Of a stretch of 64,000 nucleotides of DNA, positions 26,894-35,752 are shown piece by piece. The notes below the pieces were generated by a model. The model was not told where the DNA came from. It saw only the letters and a list, made by a program, of their open reading frames with translations, and made no database searches. The DNA is taken from positions 124,001 to 188,000 of the forward strand of contig NZ_WBJX01000006.1 in NCBI RefSeq assembly GCF_008831075.1. Direction: 5' to 3'. The DNA comes from Pseudoclavibacter terrae (GTDB lineage: Bacteria > Actinomycetota > Actinomycetes > Actinomycetales > Microbacteriaceae). Made by a program: the position numbers and the translations under genes. How positions within the stretch are numbered: the stretch's first letter is position 1; each line of letters starts with the position of its first letter.

Positions 26894-28150
26894 ATGCCCC
26901 TGCCACGCACGCTCCGCCGCTTCCGCCGTTCGACGATCCGTCGCGCCGGCTGGGCGGCACTCGCGGTGGTGGTCGTCTCGGTGCTGTGGGCCAACGGGTT
27001 CCACAACATCGGCACGGCCAATGGCGCGGGCAACGAGCGATGCGTCTCGCAACCCGTGCAGACGGACCCGGTCGCGCCGGTTCTGCCGTCGATCACGTCG
27101 GCTGAGCTCCCTGATCCGCGGAGCATCGCGGGGCCGACAACGGCGTACACGCAGACGGCGGCCATCAACCCCATCACCGACGCGGCGACCGCGGTGCAAC
27201 AGCTGCCAGCCACTCTCACGAGCTCCGATGGCGCGGAGACGACCGTGACCGACACGACGCGCATCCTCGCCATCAACCAGAACGGCGGGCTCGCGGCCGC
27301 CGTCATCGGGCTCGGCTTCGGCTGCAACCTCATCGGGCGCGACACCGCCACCGACATCACGAAGCTCATGCCGGGCAACGAGCAGCTGCCGCTCGTCACG
27401 CAGAACGGGCACGAGCTCAACGCGGAGTCGATCCTCCAGCTCGCGCCGACCGTCGTCGTCACCGATGCCTCGATCGGCCCCTACGACGTGCAGCTGCAGC
27501 TGCGCCAGGCCGGCATCCCCGTGGTCATGGTGCCCATCGCCTACGAGGACGGCATCGAGGGTGTCTCCCCGCAGATCCAGTTCGTGGCGGATGCGCTCGG
27601 CGTCCCCACCCTGGGGGAGAAGCTCTCGCAGCGAACACAGGCCGAGATCGGCACGACCATCCAGCAGATCGGCACGATGGCCCCCACCGACCCGGAGAAG
27701 AAGCCTCGCGTCGTGTTCCTGTACCTGCGCGGCAGCGTCTACTACTGGTTCGGCGCAGGATCAGGCGCCGACTCGATCATCCAGAGCATCGGCGCTCGCG
27801 ACGTCGCCACCGAGGTCGGCTTCGCGGGCATGTCGCCCACCAACGCAGAAGCGCTTGTCCGCGCCGCCCCCGACGTGATCATCGTCATGACGATGGGACT
27901 CGCCTCGGTCGGCGGCATCGACGAGGCCGTCCAGCTGCCCGGCATCGGGCAGACCCCGGCCGGCGCGAACAAGCGCATCGTCGACATGAGCGACTACGAG
28001 GTCATGAGCTTCGGACCCCGGTCGGCGTCGGTGCTCGCGGCCCTTGGCACCGCGATCTACGCGCCAGAGCTCGCCTACGTCCCGGAGCGCGCCCCCGAGG
28101 CAGACCCCGCCGACGACAGAACCGACAGCACAGACGAGAGCGGCGCATGA
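26894..28150 (+). CDS. hmuT: heme ABC transporter substrate-binding protein HmuT-like (418 aa)
   Basis: A cluster A-II (FhuD/BtuF-like) binding protein. The binding-protein fold begins about residue 120 (TRILAINQNGGLAAAVIGLGFG) and includes VVVTDASIGPYDVQLQLRQAGIPVVMVP and the GSGADSIIQSIGARDVATEVGF region. In corynebacterial HmuT the heme is held by a His and a Tyr; H173 (TQNGHELN) and Y277 (FLYLRG) are the best candidates here. Instead of a lipobox there is a single hydrophobic anchor (18-33) and a long Pro/Thr-rich tether (50-120). GAGGAA precedes the ATG, and the stop overlaps hmuU by four bases. It would receive heme from HtaA proteins at the membrane. Confidence 0.82.
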   Translation: MPLPRTLRRFRRSTIRRAGWAALAVVVVSVLWANGFHNIGTANGAGNERCVSQPVQTDPVAPVLPSITSAELPDPRSIAGPTTAYTQTAAINPITDAATAVQQLPATLTSSDGAETTVTDTTRILAINQNGGLAAAVIGLGFGCNLIGRDTATDITKLMPGNEQLPLVTQNGHELNAESILQLAPTVVVTDASIGPYDVQLQLRQAGIPVVMVPIAYEDGIEGVSPQIQFVADALGVPTLGEKLSQRTQAEIGTTIQQIGTMAPTDPEKKPRVVFLYLRGSVYYWFGAGSGADSIIQSIGARDVATEVGFAGMSPTNAEALVRAAPDVIIVMTMGLASVGGIDEAVQLPGIGQTPAGANKRIVDMSDYEVMSFGPRSASVLAALGTAIYAPELAYVPERAPEADPADDRTDSTDESGA

Positions 28151-29337
28151 GCAGAGACGTGAACGTGTCAACGGCAGCACCGCAGAGCGCCGCCCCGAGG
28201 CCAGAAACGGGGCAGCCGAAACGTTGGGACCTCGTCGACCGTGTCGAGGAGCGCGCCCGCCCCGAGCCGGTCGCCCAGCCGACGGATGCGCCACCCCGCT
28301 CCAAGAAGGCGCGCGCCTCGCTGCTCGCGGCAGTCCTCACGACCCTCCTCATCGCCGGCTGCCTCGTCTCCGCGATGATCGGCCAGCTCTACATCCCGCC
28401 CCTCGAGGTGCTCGGCTTCCTGCTCAACCAGCTCGGCATCACCTGGCTGCCGGGCCCGAGCCACGAGTTCGGGGCGGCCGCGCTCGCGGAGGTCCGCTTC
28501 CCGCGTCTGGTGCTCACCGTCCTCGTCGGGGCGGCGCTGGCGGTCGCGGGCGCGCTCATGCAGGGCATCTTCGGCAACCCGCTCGCCGAGCCCGGCTCCG
28601 TCGGCGTCTCCGCGGGCGCGGCCGTCGGCGCGAGCTTCTCGATCCTCTTCAGCCTCACCTTCCTCGGCCCGTTCACGACGCCCACCTTCGCGTTCGTCGC
28701 CGGCCTCATCACGACGTTCGTCGTGTACTCGCTGTCCCGCTCCGGCCGACGCACCGACGTCATCACGCTCATCCTGACCGGCGTCGCCGTCAACGCCGTC
28801 TGCGGTGCGCTCATCGCCTTCATAACCTTCAGCGCGCCGACGCAGGCGCGCGAGCAGATCGTCTTCTGGCAGATGGGCAGCATGAACGGCTCCCGCTGGG
28901 AGCAGGTCTGGCTCGTCGCCCCGCTCATCGTCGTGGGGTGCGTCCTCGCCATCGGGATCGGAAGGCAGCTCGACCTGCTGTCGCTCGGCGAGAAGGCGGC
29001 CCGCCACGTCGGCGTGAACGTCGAGCGCGTACGTCTGATCGTCATGATCTACGTGGCCCTGCTCGTCTCCGCAGCGGTCGCCTTCGCCGGCATCATCGCG
29101 TTCGTCGGCCTCGTCGTGCCGCACGTCATCCGCATGATCATCGGGCCAGCGCACCGCCCGCTCCTGCTCTGCTCGGTGCTCGGCGGAGCCCTGCTGCTCA
29201 CGATCGCCGACCTCGGCGCCCGCACCCTCGTCGAGTACGCCGACCTGCCCATCGGCATGCTGACCTCCCTCATCGGCGGGCCGTTCTTCTTCTTCCTGAT
29301 CCGGCGCAGCCGGGCGAAGGGCGGCGCGTGGTCATGA
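28147..29337 (+). CDS. hmuU: heme ABC transporter permease HmuU, FecCD family (396 aa)
   Basis: About ten membrane helices of the BtuC/FecCD type, with the family marks LPRLVLTVLVGAALAVAGALMQGIFGNPLAEPGSVGVSAGA (written here FPRLV), a WQMGS motif and the coupling-helix region AARHVGVN followed by VAFAGIIAFVGLVVPHVIR. The first 60 residues are a hydrophilic cytoplasmic extension, longer than usual. Both ends overlap neighbours by four bases (hmuT upstream, hmuV downstream). Confidence 0.92.
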   Translation: MSRDVNVSTAAPQSAAPRPETGQPKRWDLVDRVEERARPEPVAQPTDAPPRSKKARASLLAAVLTTLLIAGCLVSAMIGQLYIPPLEVLGFLLNQLGITWLPGPSHEFGAAALAEVRFPRLVLTVLVGAALAVAGALMQGIFGNPLAEPGSVGVSAGAAVGASFSILFSLTFLGPFTTPTFAFVAGLITTFVVYSLSRSGRRTDVITLILTGVAVNAVCGALIAFITFSAPTQAREQIVFWQMGSMNGSRWEQVWLVAPLIVVGCVLAIGIGRQLDLLSLGEKAARHVGVNVERVRLIVMIYVALLVSAAVAFAGIIAFVGLVVPHVIRMIIGPAHRPLLLCSVLGGALLLTIADLGARTLVEYADLPIGMLTSLIGGPFFFFLIRRSRAKGGAWS

Positions 29338-30203
29338 TCGGCTCCATCCTCAGGACCCCCATCCGCAAGCCGCGCGCGACCACGCCGGGCGAGGTGGTCC
29401 TGTCCGTCCGCGACGTGAGCGTCGACTTCGGCGAGCGCACCGTGCTCGAGGGCCTCGACCTCGACATCCGCGCCGGCGAGGTGCTCGCCCTGGTCGGGCC
29501 CAACGGGGCCGGCAAGTCGACGCTCATCAACGTCATCACCGCCGACGTGGATGCGCGCAGCGGCACCGTCGAGATCGACGGCCTCCCGAGCTACGCCTGG
29601 ACCAACACCGAGCTCGCGATGCGCCGAGCCGTGCTCCTGCAGCAGGTCGACATCGCGTTCCCGTTCTCGGTCGAGGAGGTCGTCGACATGGGCCGCGCGC
29701 CCTGGCAGCAGGTGAGCGAGCGCGAGCGCGACGACCTCATCACGGCCGGCGCGATGCGACGCACGGACATCGACCGCTTCGCCGACCGCCACTACCCGTC
29801 ACTCTCCGGCGGCGAACGGGCCAGGGCCGCGCTCGCCCGCGTCCTCGCGCAGACCGCCTCGGTCATGCTGCTCGACGAGCCGACCGCGGCGATGGACATC
29901 AAGCATCAGGAGATGGTGCTCGACCTCGTGCGCAGCTACGCGAGCACCGGATGCGCGGTCGTCATCATCGTGCACAACCTCGACCTCGCGGCCGCCTACG
30001 CCGACCGCATCGCGCTCCTTAGCCGCGGCCGCATCGTCGCCGACGGGCCGCCAGCAGAGGTGCTCACGGCTGAGCGCATCTCGCAGGTCTACGAGCATCC
30101 AGTGCACATCCTCGCGGACCCCTTCACCGGGGCACCGATCGTCGTGCCCAAACGCGCATCCACCGGTTCCTCGACCCCCGCCGAAGAAGGGCACCACGCA
30201 TGA
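29334..30203 (+). CDS. hmuV: heme ABC transporter ATP-binding protein HmuV (289 aa)
   Basis: An ABC ATPase with Walker A GPNGAGKST, Q-loop LLQQVDIAFPFSVEEVV, signature LSGGERARAALARVL, Walker B MLLDEPTAAMD and switch IIVHNLDLAAAYADRIALL. The GMRAPW-like stretch VVDMGRAPW is typical of HmuV/BtuD-type ATPases. The ATG at 29334 overlaps the hmuU stop; the open frame that continues upstream is antisense-free hmuU coding sequence read in another frame. It powers heme import by HmuTU. Confidence 0.93.
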   Translation: MIGSILRTPIRKPRATTPGEVVLSVRDVSVDFGERTVLEGLDLDIRAGEVLALVGPNGAGKSTLINVITADVDARSGTVEIDGLPSYAWTNTELAMRRAVLLQQVDIAFPFSVEEVVDMGRAPWQQVSERERDDLITAGAMRRTDIDRFADRHYPSLSGGERARAALARVLAQTASVMLLDEPTAAMDIKHQEMVLDLVRSYASTGCAVVIIVHNLDLAAAYADRIALLSRGRIVADGPPAEVLTAERISQVYEHPVHILADPFTGAPIVVPKRASTGSSTPAEEGHHA

Positions 30204-31432
30204 CCGCAACCACGCCTCCGCTCACCGCAGCTCGCTGGGTCGCCGCCATCCTGACGGCGCTCGGGCTCGCCCTCGGCGTCACCGCGGTGGGCCTCTCCGC
30301 TGCGCCCGCGCACGCGGCCGGCCAGGTGACCATCTCCGGACAGCCCACGGCGGACGGCCAGAGCGAGATCCAGGTGTCCGGCACCGGATTCCAGTCGGTG
30401 CAGGGCGGATTCGGGGGCATCTACGTGCTCTTCGGCTGGGTCGACGACCCGAGCGGCGGCTCGTGGAAGCCGAGTGCGGGAGGCGTGACGGGGGAGGACT
30501 ACCGCTACGTGTACGACGACGAGACGAACCCCGTCGGCTATCAGCTGTTCGCGGCCTTCCCCGGCGGATCCACCTCCTACGCCGCGAACGGCGGTGAGGT
30601 CGCGGCCGACGGCACCTGGTCGGGCACGCTGCGCATCCCCGGCGCCGTGTTCCAGACCTACGACCGCGACCAGAACGCGACCTCCGTCGATTGCAACGCC
30701 GTGCAGTGCGGCATCATAACCATCGGCGCGCACGGTGTGAAGAACACGAACAACGAATCGTTCACGCCGCTCACCTTCACGGGAGCGGCGGCGGCCGCGG
30801 CGCCTCAGGCTCAGGCGACCACCCAGCAGTCCGAGGCTGCTGCCCCCGCCGCACCCGTCGAACAGGCGCCTCCCGCTGACGCGGCTCCCGTCGCGACGTC
30901 CGCCCCCGTCGGCGCGGTCACGCAGAACACGGCGTCCTCACAGGGCCTCGGCTCGGTCAGCGACGCACTCGCCTGGCTTGTCGTGCTCGCGCCGGTCCTG
31001 CTGCTCGTCGGACTCACCGTCGTCGGCCTCGCCGTCGGCATCGGCGCCTACCTCGCAGCGAAGAGCCTGCTGCTCGGCGTCAACCCGGCGGCCCTCGAGA
31101 AGGTGCGCGGGCAACGCGAACGCAAGGCACTGCGGGAGCGCGAGAAGCAGCGCAGGAAGACGGCGGCGGTGCGACTCGCACAGGAGCAACGCGAAGCTCG
31201 TGCCCGGCGCAGGCTCGGCGCGGCTGCCGCGCAGCAGGGCCTCGTGAACCTCCCCGCGTCTCCCGCGCCGCTCGAGAACGACAAGCTCGTCGACTTCTTC
31301 GCCATGGATGCTCCGATCCCGCGCCACCCGAGCCCACTCGGGGACGCAGCAGCGGAATCGGCGCCGGGTGGCCGAGACGCGCCGACGCTCATCCTCTCGA
31401 GCGCGACAGGTCGCCGGGAGGACGCACGGTGA
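30200..31432 (+). CDS. anchored surface protein of the heme locus, Ig-like/neocarzinostatin-like (410 aa)
   Basis: Not a family I can name. A signal peptide (to about residue 40, APAHAAG) is followed by a beta-sandwich-like domain (41-200) beginning QVTISGQPTADGQSEIQVSGTGF. It holds a C-x4-C hairpin in VDCNAVQCGIITIGAHGV, reminiscent of neocarzinostatin-type Ig folds. Next come an Ala/Pro linker (200-255), one membrane helix (about 262-290) and a cytoplasmic, highly basic coiled-coil-like segment (RGQRERKALREREKQRRKTAA). It overlaps hmuV and the next gene by four bases each, so it is made with the transporter. A role in passing heme across the wall is inferred from position only. Confidence 0.65.
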   Translation: MTATTPPLTAARWVAAILTALGLALGVTAVGLSAAPAHAAGQVTISGQPTADGQSEIQVSGTGFQSVQGGFGGIYVLFGWVDDPSGGSWKPSAGGVTGEDYRYVYDDETNPVGYQLFAAFPGGSTSYAANGGEVAADGTWSGTLRIPGAVFQTYDRDQNATSVDCNAVQCGIITIGAHGVKNTNNESFTPLTFTGAAAAAAPQAQATTQQSEAAAPAAPVEQAPPADAAPVATSAPVGAVTQNTASSQGLGSVSDALAWLVVLAPVLLLVGLTVVGLAVGIGAYLAAKSLLLGVNPAALEKVRGQRERKALREREKQRRKTAAVRLAQEQREARARRRLGAAAAQQGLVNLPASPAPLENDKLVDFFAMDAPIPRHPSPLGDAAAESAPGGRDAPTLILSSATGRREDAR

Positions 31433-34185
31433 CCCTCGAATCGCACGAGACGGGCCGCCCGCGGCCACGGCGCATGCCAGCCCCGGGCATCGGCACGCGC
31501 ATCCTGGCCGGACTCGGCATCACCGGGCTGCTCGCAGGCTTCGGCCTCATGGCAGCAGACCCGGCGGAGGCCGCGTCGACGCCGATCGCGGGCGTCGACC
31601 TGTCCTGGACCCTGAACGACGAGGCTGGAGGGGGTGCCTACTTCGGCGGCTGCAACTTCCTCTCGGCCGGCGCATCCGGGGACAACGGGAAGTCGGCGGT
31701 CTGGACCGACGACAGCCTGTACTCGGCGAGCGCAGGCAACGTGACCATCACGAAGCCCGACGCGGCCGGCAACCAGGTGCCCGCCACGTGGGAGTCCAGG
31801 TGCCTCGACGCGGGTGGGAGCCAGGTCGGGACTGATGCCGGGTCGACGAGCGCCAACCAGGTGAACCTGGCAGACGGCACCGGCTCCGTCGACCTCGAGG
31901 CCGGCTCGGCCAGCATCTCGTGGGATGGCGCGTTCACCGTCGTCTTCTACGGCGGGATGACGTACTGGTCGGTTGACGAGCTCACGCTCGAGCTCGAGAA
32001 CGGCAAGGGAACGCTCACCGGCACTGCCGGCGGATTCGGCGCCGACATGGACAACCCCTCGACCTGGCAGCCCCTGACCGAGCGCACTGTCACGCTCGCG
32101 ACGATCGACGCGACGCCGGCCGATCTCACCGCATCCGGCGCGACCCTCACCCCCGACTACCGGGGTGTGGAGGCAGGGAACGTCGGCACCCCGCAGACTC
32201 GCGAAGGCGACGACTGGGGCTCGTGGCCCCAGGACTTCGTGGCGTTCCACGAGGCGACCGGCCAGTCGAGCTACTGGTACTCCTCCGGTGGACGTGCCGA
32301 TCCGAAGAAGGTCGCAGCGCCGCTCACCCTGAGCTTCGACACGTCCGCGAGCGCGACCCCGGTCTACGAGCGGTTGCCGCGCGACTTCCCGGAGGGGGCC
32401 GAGCTGCGGTTCGCCAACCTCGGGGTCGACGTCTCCGGGGAGCCCGTGCTGCGGGCAGCCGATGGTGGCGAGCTGGCGAGACTGGGCGGCACCCCCGCTC
32501 AGATCACGGCTGGGGCTGGCGTGGGCACCTGGGACGTCAGCGGCCTCGCCGAAGGAGTGCACGAGTTCACGCTCGCCGTCCGCAACGGCACCGCCGAGAC
32601 ACCCATCGAGCTCTCACCCGACCCTGCCATTCGCCTCGCCATCGTCGAACCGCTCGGCCCGACGGCCTCACCCGGCATCGCGGTCAGCGACGTCGACGCC
32701 AGCTCCTTCACGACCACCCTGACGTGGCCCGCCGCGGGTGGCGGCCCGCCGACCGGCTACCAGGTGCAGCTCACGCACGGCGGCGTCGCCGTCGGTGCCG
32801 CCCTCCAGGTGCCGGCGGATGCGACGGGTCAAGGCTCAACCATCGTGTCCGGGCTCACCGCCAGCACCGAGTACGCCATCACCGTCACCCCGTACCTCGC
32901 AACACAGGCGGGCACGCCAGCGACGCAGCAGGTCAGCACCGGTGCCCAACCGCAGCCCACCACGACCCCCAACCCCGAACCGCCAACGCCGACAACACCC
33001 CCGACCGCCGAGCCGACGGCCCCCACCGACGGTGGTGCATCCGCCGAGGGAGCAACCTTCTACTGGGGGTTGAACACGGAAGCCACGAGCGGCGCCTTCT
33101 TCGGGGGATGCAACTTCCTCGCAGCAGGCACGGCGGGGGACACCGGCTCGTCACGGGTCTGGAACGCCGGCGAGTACCGATCCGCCGACGGCAACGTGAC
33201 CATCATCAAGCCCAACGGCAACGACTTCCAGCAGGCAAGCTGGGGCACGAAGTGCGTCGACCGCACGGGCGCCAACGTCTCGACGAGCCGCCTCGGCTCG
33301 CACACGGAGTCGCAGGTGCGCATCACCGGCGGTGAAGCGACGCGCTCCGGATCGGAGCTCACCGTGCAGTGGCGAGGCAGCTTCACGGTCGCCTTCTACG
33401 GAGGGCTCACCTACTGGACCGCGACCGACCCGATCCTCAAGGTGGGCGGGGACGGCAGAGGCACCATCACCGCGACAGCCTCCGGCTACGGCGCATCCAT
33501 GACCGACGCGTCCAAATGGGTGCGGCTCAGCGAGCGCACCATCACGCTCGCGAACCTCACGGGAGTCGATGCCAGCGCCGACGTCATCACGACGACCCCC
33601 GACTACCTGGGCGTGTCCTACAGCGGAAGCGGACAGTCGCAGGGAGTGGTCGGCGGCGACGAGGGCACGGCGAGCGGGCAGGCGCCCCAGACCGCGCTGA
33701 ACTCGAGCTACTGGGGCTCGTTCCCGTCGGACTTCGTCGACTTCCAGAAGGAGACCGGGCAGTTCTCGTACTGGTTCACGTCGAACGGCGCCCGGGACGC
33801 CTACAAGCCGACGATCCCGCTCACCGTGAGCCTGGCAGGGGACTACACGCCAACGGCGGGCGCGTACAACGCTCCTGCCGCGCCGACGCTCACGCAGAGC
33901 AATCCGTCGGGCGGCACGCGTGTCCCGAACCCGGTGGCACCCGCGCCGGCGCCAGCCACGACGGCCCCGGCGGTCGGCGCAGCGACGAGCAGTGGGGGAG
34001 CGACGCCGTCGGAGACCGGGCCGGTCGCCGTCGCGAACGAGGCCTCGGGCCTGCGGATCGGTGAGATCAGCGCGCCAATGGTGCTCGGCGGAGGAGCGGG
34101 CATGCTCGCGGTTGCCGGCCTGAACTGGTCGATCTCCCTGCTCGTGCGTCGAAGGCTCGGCCTCGATCCGCACCTCTTCGGCTAG
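31429..34185 (+). CDS. membrane-anchored double HtaA-domain heme-binding protein (918 aa)
   Basis: An exported protein with a signal segment (25-50), HtaA domain 1 (about 53-305, GAYFGGCNFL with Y71), a linker region, an Fn3-like domain (about 410-500, FTTTLTWPAAGGGPPTGYQVQL), a Pro/Thr-rich spacer (505-535), HtaA domain 2 (about 540-805), a second linker and a C-terminal membrane helix (about 885-905) with an RRR stop. In domain 2 the residue matching the presumed heme-ligating Tyr is F557 (GAFFGGCNFL), so this domain may not bind heme conventionally. Each domain retains the T-G-Q-x-S-Y-W block. A GTG start overlaps the upstream TGA. It probably captures heme at the cell surface. Confidence 0.82.
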   Translation: MTLESHETGRPRPRRMPAPGIGTRILAGLGITGLLAGFGLMAADPAEAASTPIAGVDLSWTLNDEAGGGAYFGGCNFLSAGASGDNGKSAVWTDDSLYSASAGNVTITKPDAAGNQVPATWESRCLDAGGSQVGTDAGSTSANQVNLADGTGSVDLEAGSASISWDGAFTVVFYGGMTYWSVDELTLELENGKGTLTGTAGGFGADMDNPSTWQPLTERTVTLATIDATPADLTASGATLTPDYRGVEAGNVGTPQTREGDDWGSWPQDFVAFHEATGQSSYWYSSGGRADPKKVAAPLTLSFDTSASATPVYERLPRDFPEGAELRFANLGVDVSGEPVLRAADGGELARLGGTPAQITAGAGVGTWDVSGLAEGVHEFTLAVRNGTAETPIELSPDPAIRLAIVEPLGPTASPGIAVSDVDASSFTTTLTWPAAGGGPPTGYQVQLTHGGVAVGAALQVPADATGQGSTIVSGLTASTEYAITVTPYLATQAGTPATQQVSTGAQPQPTTTPNPEPPTPTTPPTAEPTAPTDGGASAEGATFYWGLNTEATSGAFFGGCNFLAAGTAGDTGSSRVWNAGEYRSADGNVTIIKPNGNDFQQASWGTKCVDRTGANVSTSRLGSHTESQVRITGGEATRSGSELTVQWRGSFTVAFYGGLTYWTATDPILKVGGDGRGTITATASGYGASMTDASKWVRLSERTITLANLTGVDASADVITTTPDYLGVSYSGSGQSQGVVGGDEGTASGQAPQTALNSSYWGSFPSDFVDFQKETGQFSYWFTSNGARDAYKPTIPLTVSLAGDYTPTAGAYNAPAAPTLTQSNPSGGTRVPNPVAPAPAPATTAPAVGAATSSGGATPSETGPVAVANEASGLRIGEISAPMVLGGGAGMLAVAGLNWSISLLVRRRLGLDPHLFG

Positions 34186-34574
34186 GCGCGAGCCGCGGGT
34201 GCGCTGCCCCGGCCGCTGCCCCGGGCGCTGCGCCGGGCGCAGAGTTGTGGCGAGATGCTGCTGCCGGGCGATCGAACCGCTCTGCGCCACAACTCTCTGT
34301 GATGCTCGCGGGGGAGGGTGCCGCGAGCCGCGAGCCGCGAGCCGCGCGTCTGTCGGCGTGCGGCCGATGCGCGGTTGGGCGCAGGGGTGTGGCGCAGGGT
34401 TGTGGCACAGTGCTGTCGCGGCGCGGCAGCACTTCTCCACAACTTCGCGGCGACTCGCGGCGAAACGAGCACCTCGCGGCGACCCGCGGCGAGGGGAGCG
34501 GCGCGCATCCGAGTGGATGCGGGCCGTTCGCGTCGCACGTCGCACGTCGTGCGTCGCACGGTGTGCGGAGGTTC
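34186..34574. repeat. 389-bp gene-free spacer packed with inverted and tandem repeats
   Basis: The spacer lies between two convergent genes. Arms AGAGTTGTGGCG (34241-34252) and CGCCACAACTCT (34285-34296) form a 12-bp stem with a 32-base loop. A second nested stem-loop is at 34399-34443 (GTTGTGG with CCACAAC outside, AGTGCTG with CAGCACT inside). AGCCGCG 8-mers repeat about four times near 34320-34350, and CGTCGCA-type repeats lie near 34530-34560. Both stems share the GTTGTGG core. They probably terminate transcription from both sides; any further role is unknown. No coding region or RNA gene is supported. Confidence 0.6.
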
Positions 34575-35222
34575 CTAGTAGCGCGCGTCGAGCTCTTCGA
34601 AGATGCGCTCGTTGCAGGTGAAGCTCGCGTTCGCCTCGTCGAGGAGGCGTGCGATGGCGTCCTCGTCGAAGGCGAGCTCGTCGAGCTGCGTGCGGTACGT
34701 CCGCTTGAACGGCACGATCGCCGGGATCTCGGTGAAGTCGAAGAACGTCGCCTCTTCCGCGGGGAGCGTGTAGGTGCGGTCGAGCATGACGCGCATGGCC
34801 TGGCCGCCCGAGAGGTCGCCGAGGTAGCGCGTGTAGTGGTGCGCGAGGTACCGGGCCGGGTCGGCGGCGGATGCGGTGATGCGGTCTGCGTATTCGCGCG
34901 TCGCAGGCAGCTCGCCGGGGAGCGGTTGCGTGAGGCGGGGTGCGAGCGCCGCGAGGTCCGCCGCGATCGACGACGCACGATCGAGCTCGACCGCGGGGAT
35001 CGCGCCGAGCTGGCCGTGCTCTCGTACCGTGACTGCGGCGCTCTCGAGCGCCTCGTACATGAAGCCGTACTGCTGCAGCAGCGCGGCCCAGGCGTCGATG
35101 CCGAGCTCACCGCCGAGGAGCCGTTCGAGGAAGCGCGAACGTTCCGCGCTCTGGTGGGCCTGCGACGTGCGCTCGCGGAGGCGGGCGCTGATGGTCGTCG
35201 CGGTATCGGTGACGATGGTCAT
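34575..35222 (-). CDS. hmuO: heme oxygenase HmuO-like (215 aa)
   Basis: Cleaves imported heme to biliverdin, CO and iron. The proximal heme ligand is H23 in TSQAHQSAERS, and the distal-helix glycine motif GDLSGG is at 135-140 in YTRYLGDLSGGQAMRVML, both as in Corynebacterium HmuO. The C-terminal region FKRTYRTQLDEL is also typical. Length matches the family. The ATG at 35222 has GAAGG upstream. An iron-box-like sequence lies about 60 bp upstream, so it is probably derepressed with the import genes when iron is scarce. Confidence 0.93.
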   Translation of the reverse strand: MTIVTDTATTISARLRERTSQAHQSAERSRFLERLLGGELGIDAWAALLQQYGFMYEALESAAVTVREHGQLGAIPAVELDRASSIAADLAALAPRLTQPLPGELPATREYADRITASAADPARYLAHHYTRYLGDLSGGQAMRVMLDRTYTLPAEEATFFDFTEIPAIVPFKRTYRTQLDELAFDEDAIARLLDEANASFTCNERIFEELDARY

Positions 35223-35282
35223 GGGGATCCCTTCGGGCGGGATCGGTGCGAGGGGGCACACCGAAGACTGGATGAGTCCAGC

Positions 35283-35301
35283 TTAGGTGACCCTTACTTC
35301 T
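35283..35301. promoter_or_regulatory. DtxR/IdeR-like iron box upstream of hmuO
   Basis: TTAGGTGACCCTTACTTCT has one near-perfect half-site (TTAGGT) and a degenerate second half relative to the DtxR consensus. It shares the core AGGTnACCCTT with the box at 23756, which supports recognition by the same regulator. It lies about 60 bp upstream of hmuO. Confidence 0.5.
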
Positions 35302-35326
35302 GTTGGGAATCCCCGTTGTGCAGAGT

Positions 35327-35640
35327 TCACTCCTTCGTTACATCCAGAACCGGCCGTGTTCGGCGGCGAAGCGTCGTCCATGTGCGAACCCCTCGCGGGC
35401 TGCTTGCGGTCGCAGCGTGCGAGTCCATGGCGTTGGCGCCGAAGAGGCGGTCGAGCTCCGCACCGGGGAAGATCGTCTCGACCGTGCTCCCTGCTGCGCG
35501 CAGCTCCGCAGGCTGCGCATCCAGGTGCAAGCCCCAATCGGCCGGTGTGAGGCTCTTTCCCGAGAACGGGGCGAGGACCAGAACCCGAACCGAAACTCCC
35601 AGTCTGGGCTCGACTCTGCGGGCACCTGGTCCTCGTCGCT
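35327..35640 (-). pseudogene. probable remnant of a degraded gene (patatin-like C-terminus?)
   Basis: Minus-strand codons give a protein-like stretch without a start: VRVLVLAPFSGKSLTPADWG, then LHLDAQPAELRAAGSTVETI, then FPGAELDRLFGANAMDS, ending at a stop at 35327. The LAPFSG...LRAAG.TVE.I.P.A.....GANAMD pattern reminds me of the C-terminal end of actinobacterial patatin-like phospholipases, but the match is from memory and weak. No N-terminal half, start codon or ribosome-binding site is found. The surrounding gap (35302-35752) otherwise contains nothing I can identify. Confidence 0.35.
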
Positions 35641-35752
35641 GAGCATGCCGCCGACGATACCGGGCGCGGCGCGACGAGCCCGGACAGTTTCGCGTCTGCG
35701 GTCCTCGCGGGTCTGCGGGCGTGCCGCTGAGGAGCGACGTACCCTCGGTCAG

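Noticed and set aside
35338-35646. Minus-strand frame starting MLSDEDQVPAESSPDWEFRF as an intact gene
   Set aside because: After the first 25-30 residues it becomes Arg/Ser-rich shadow sequence; the protein-like segment continues in another frame without a start, which fits a decayed remnant better than a functional gene.
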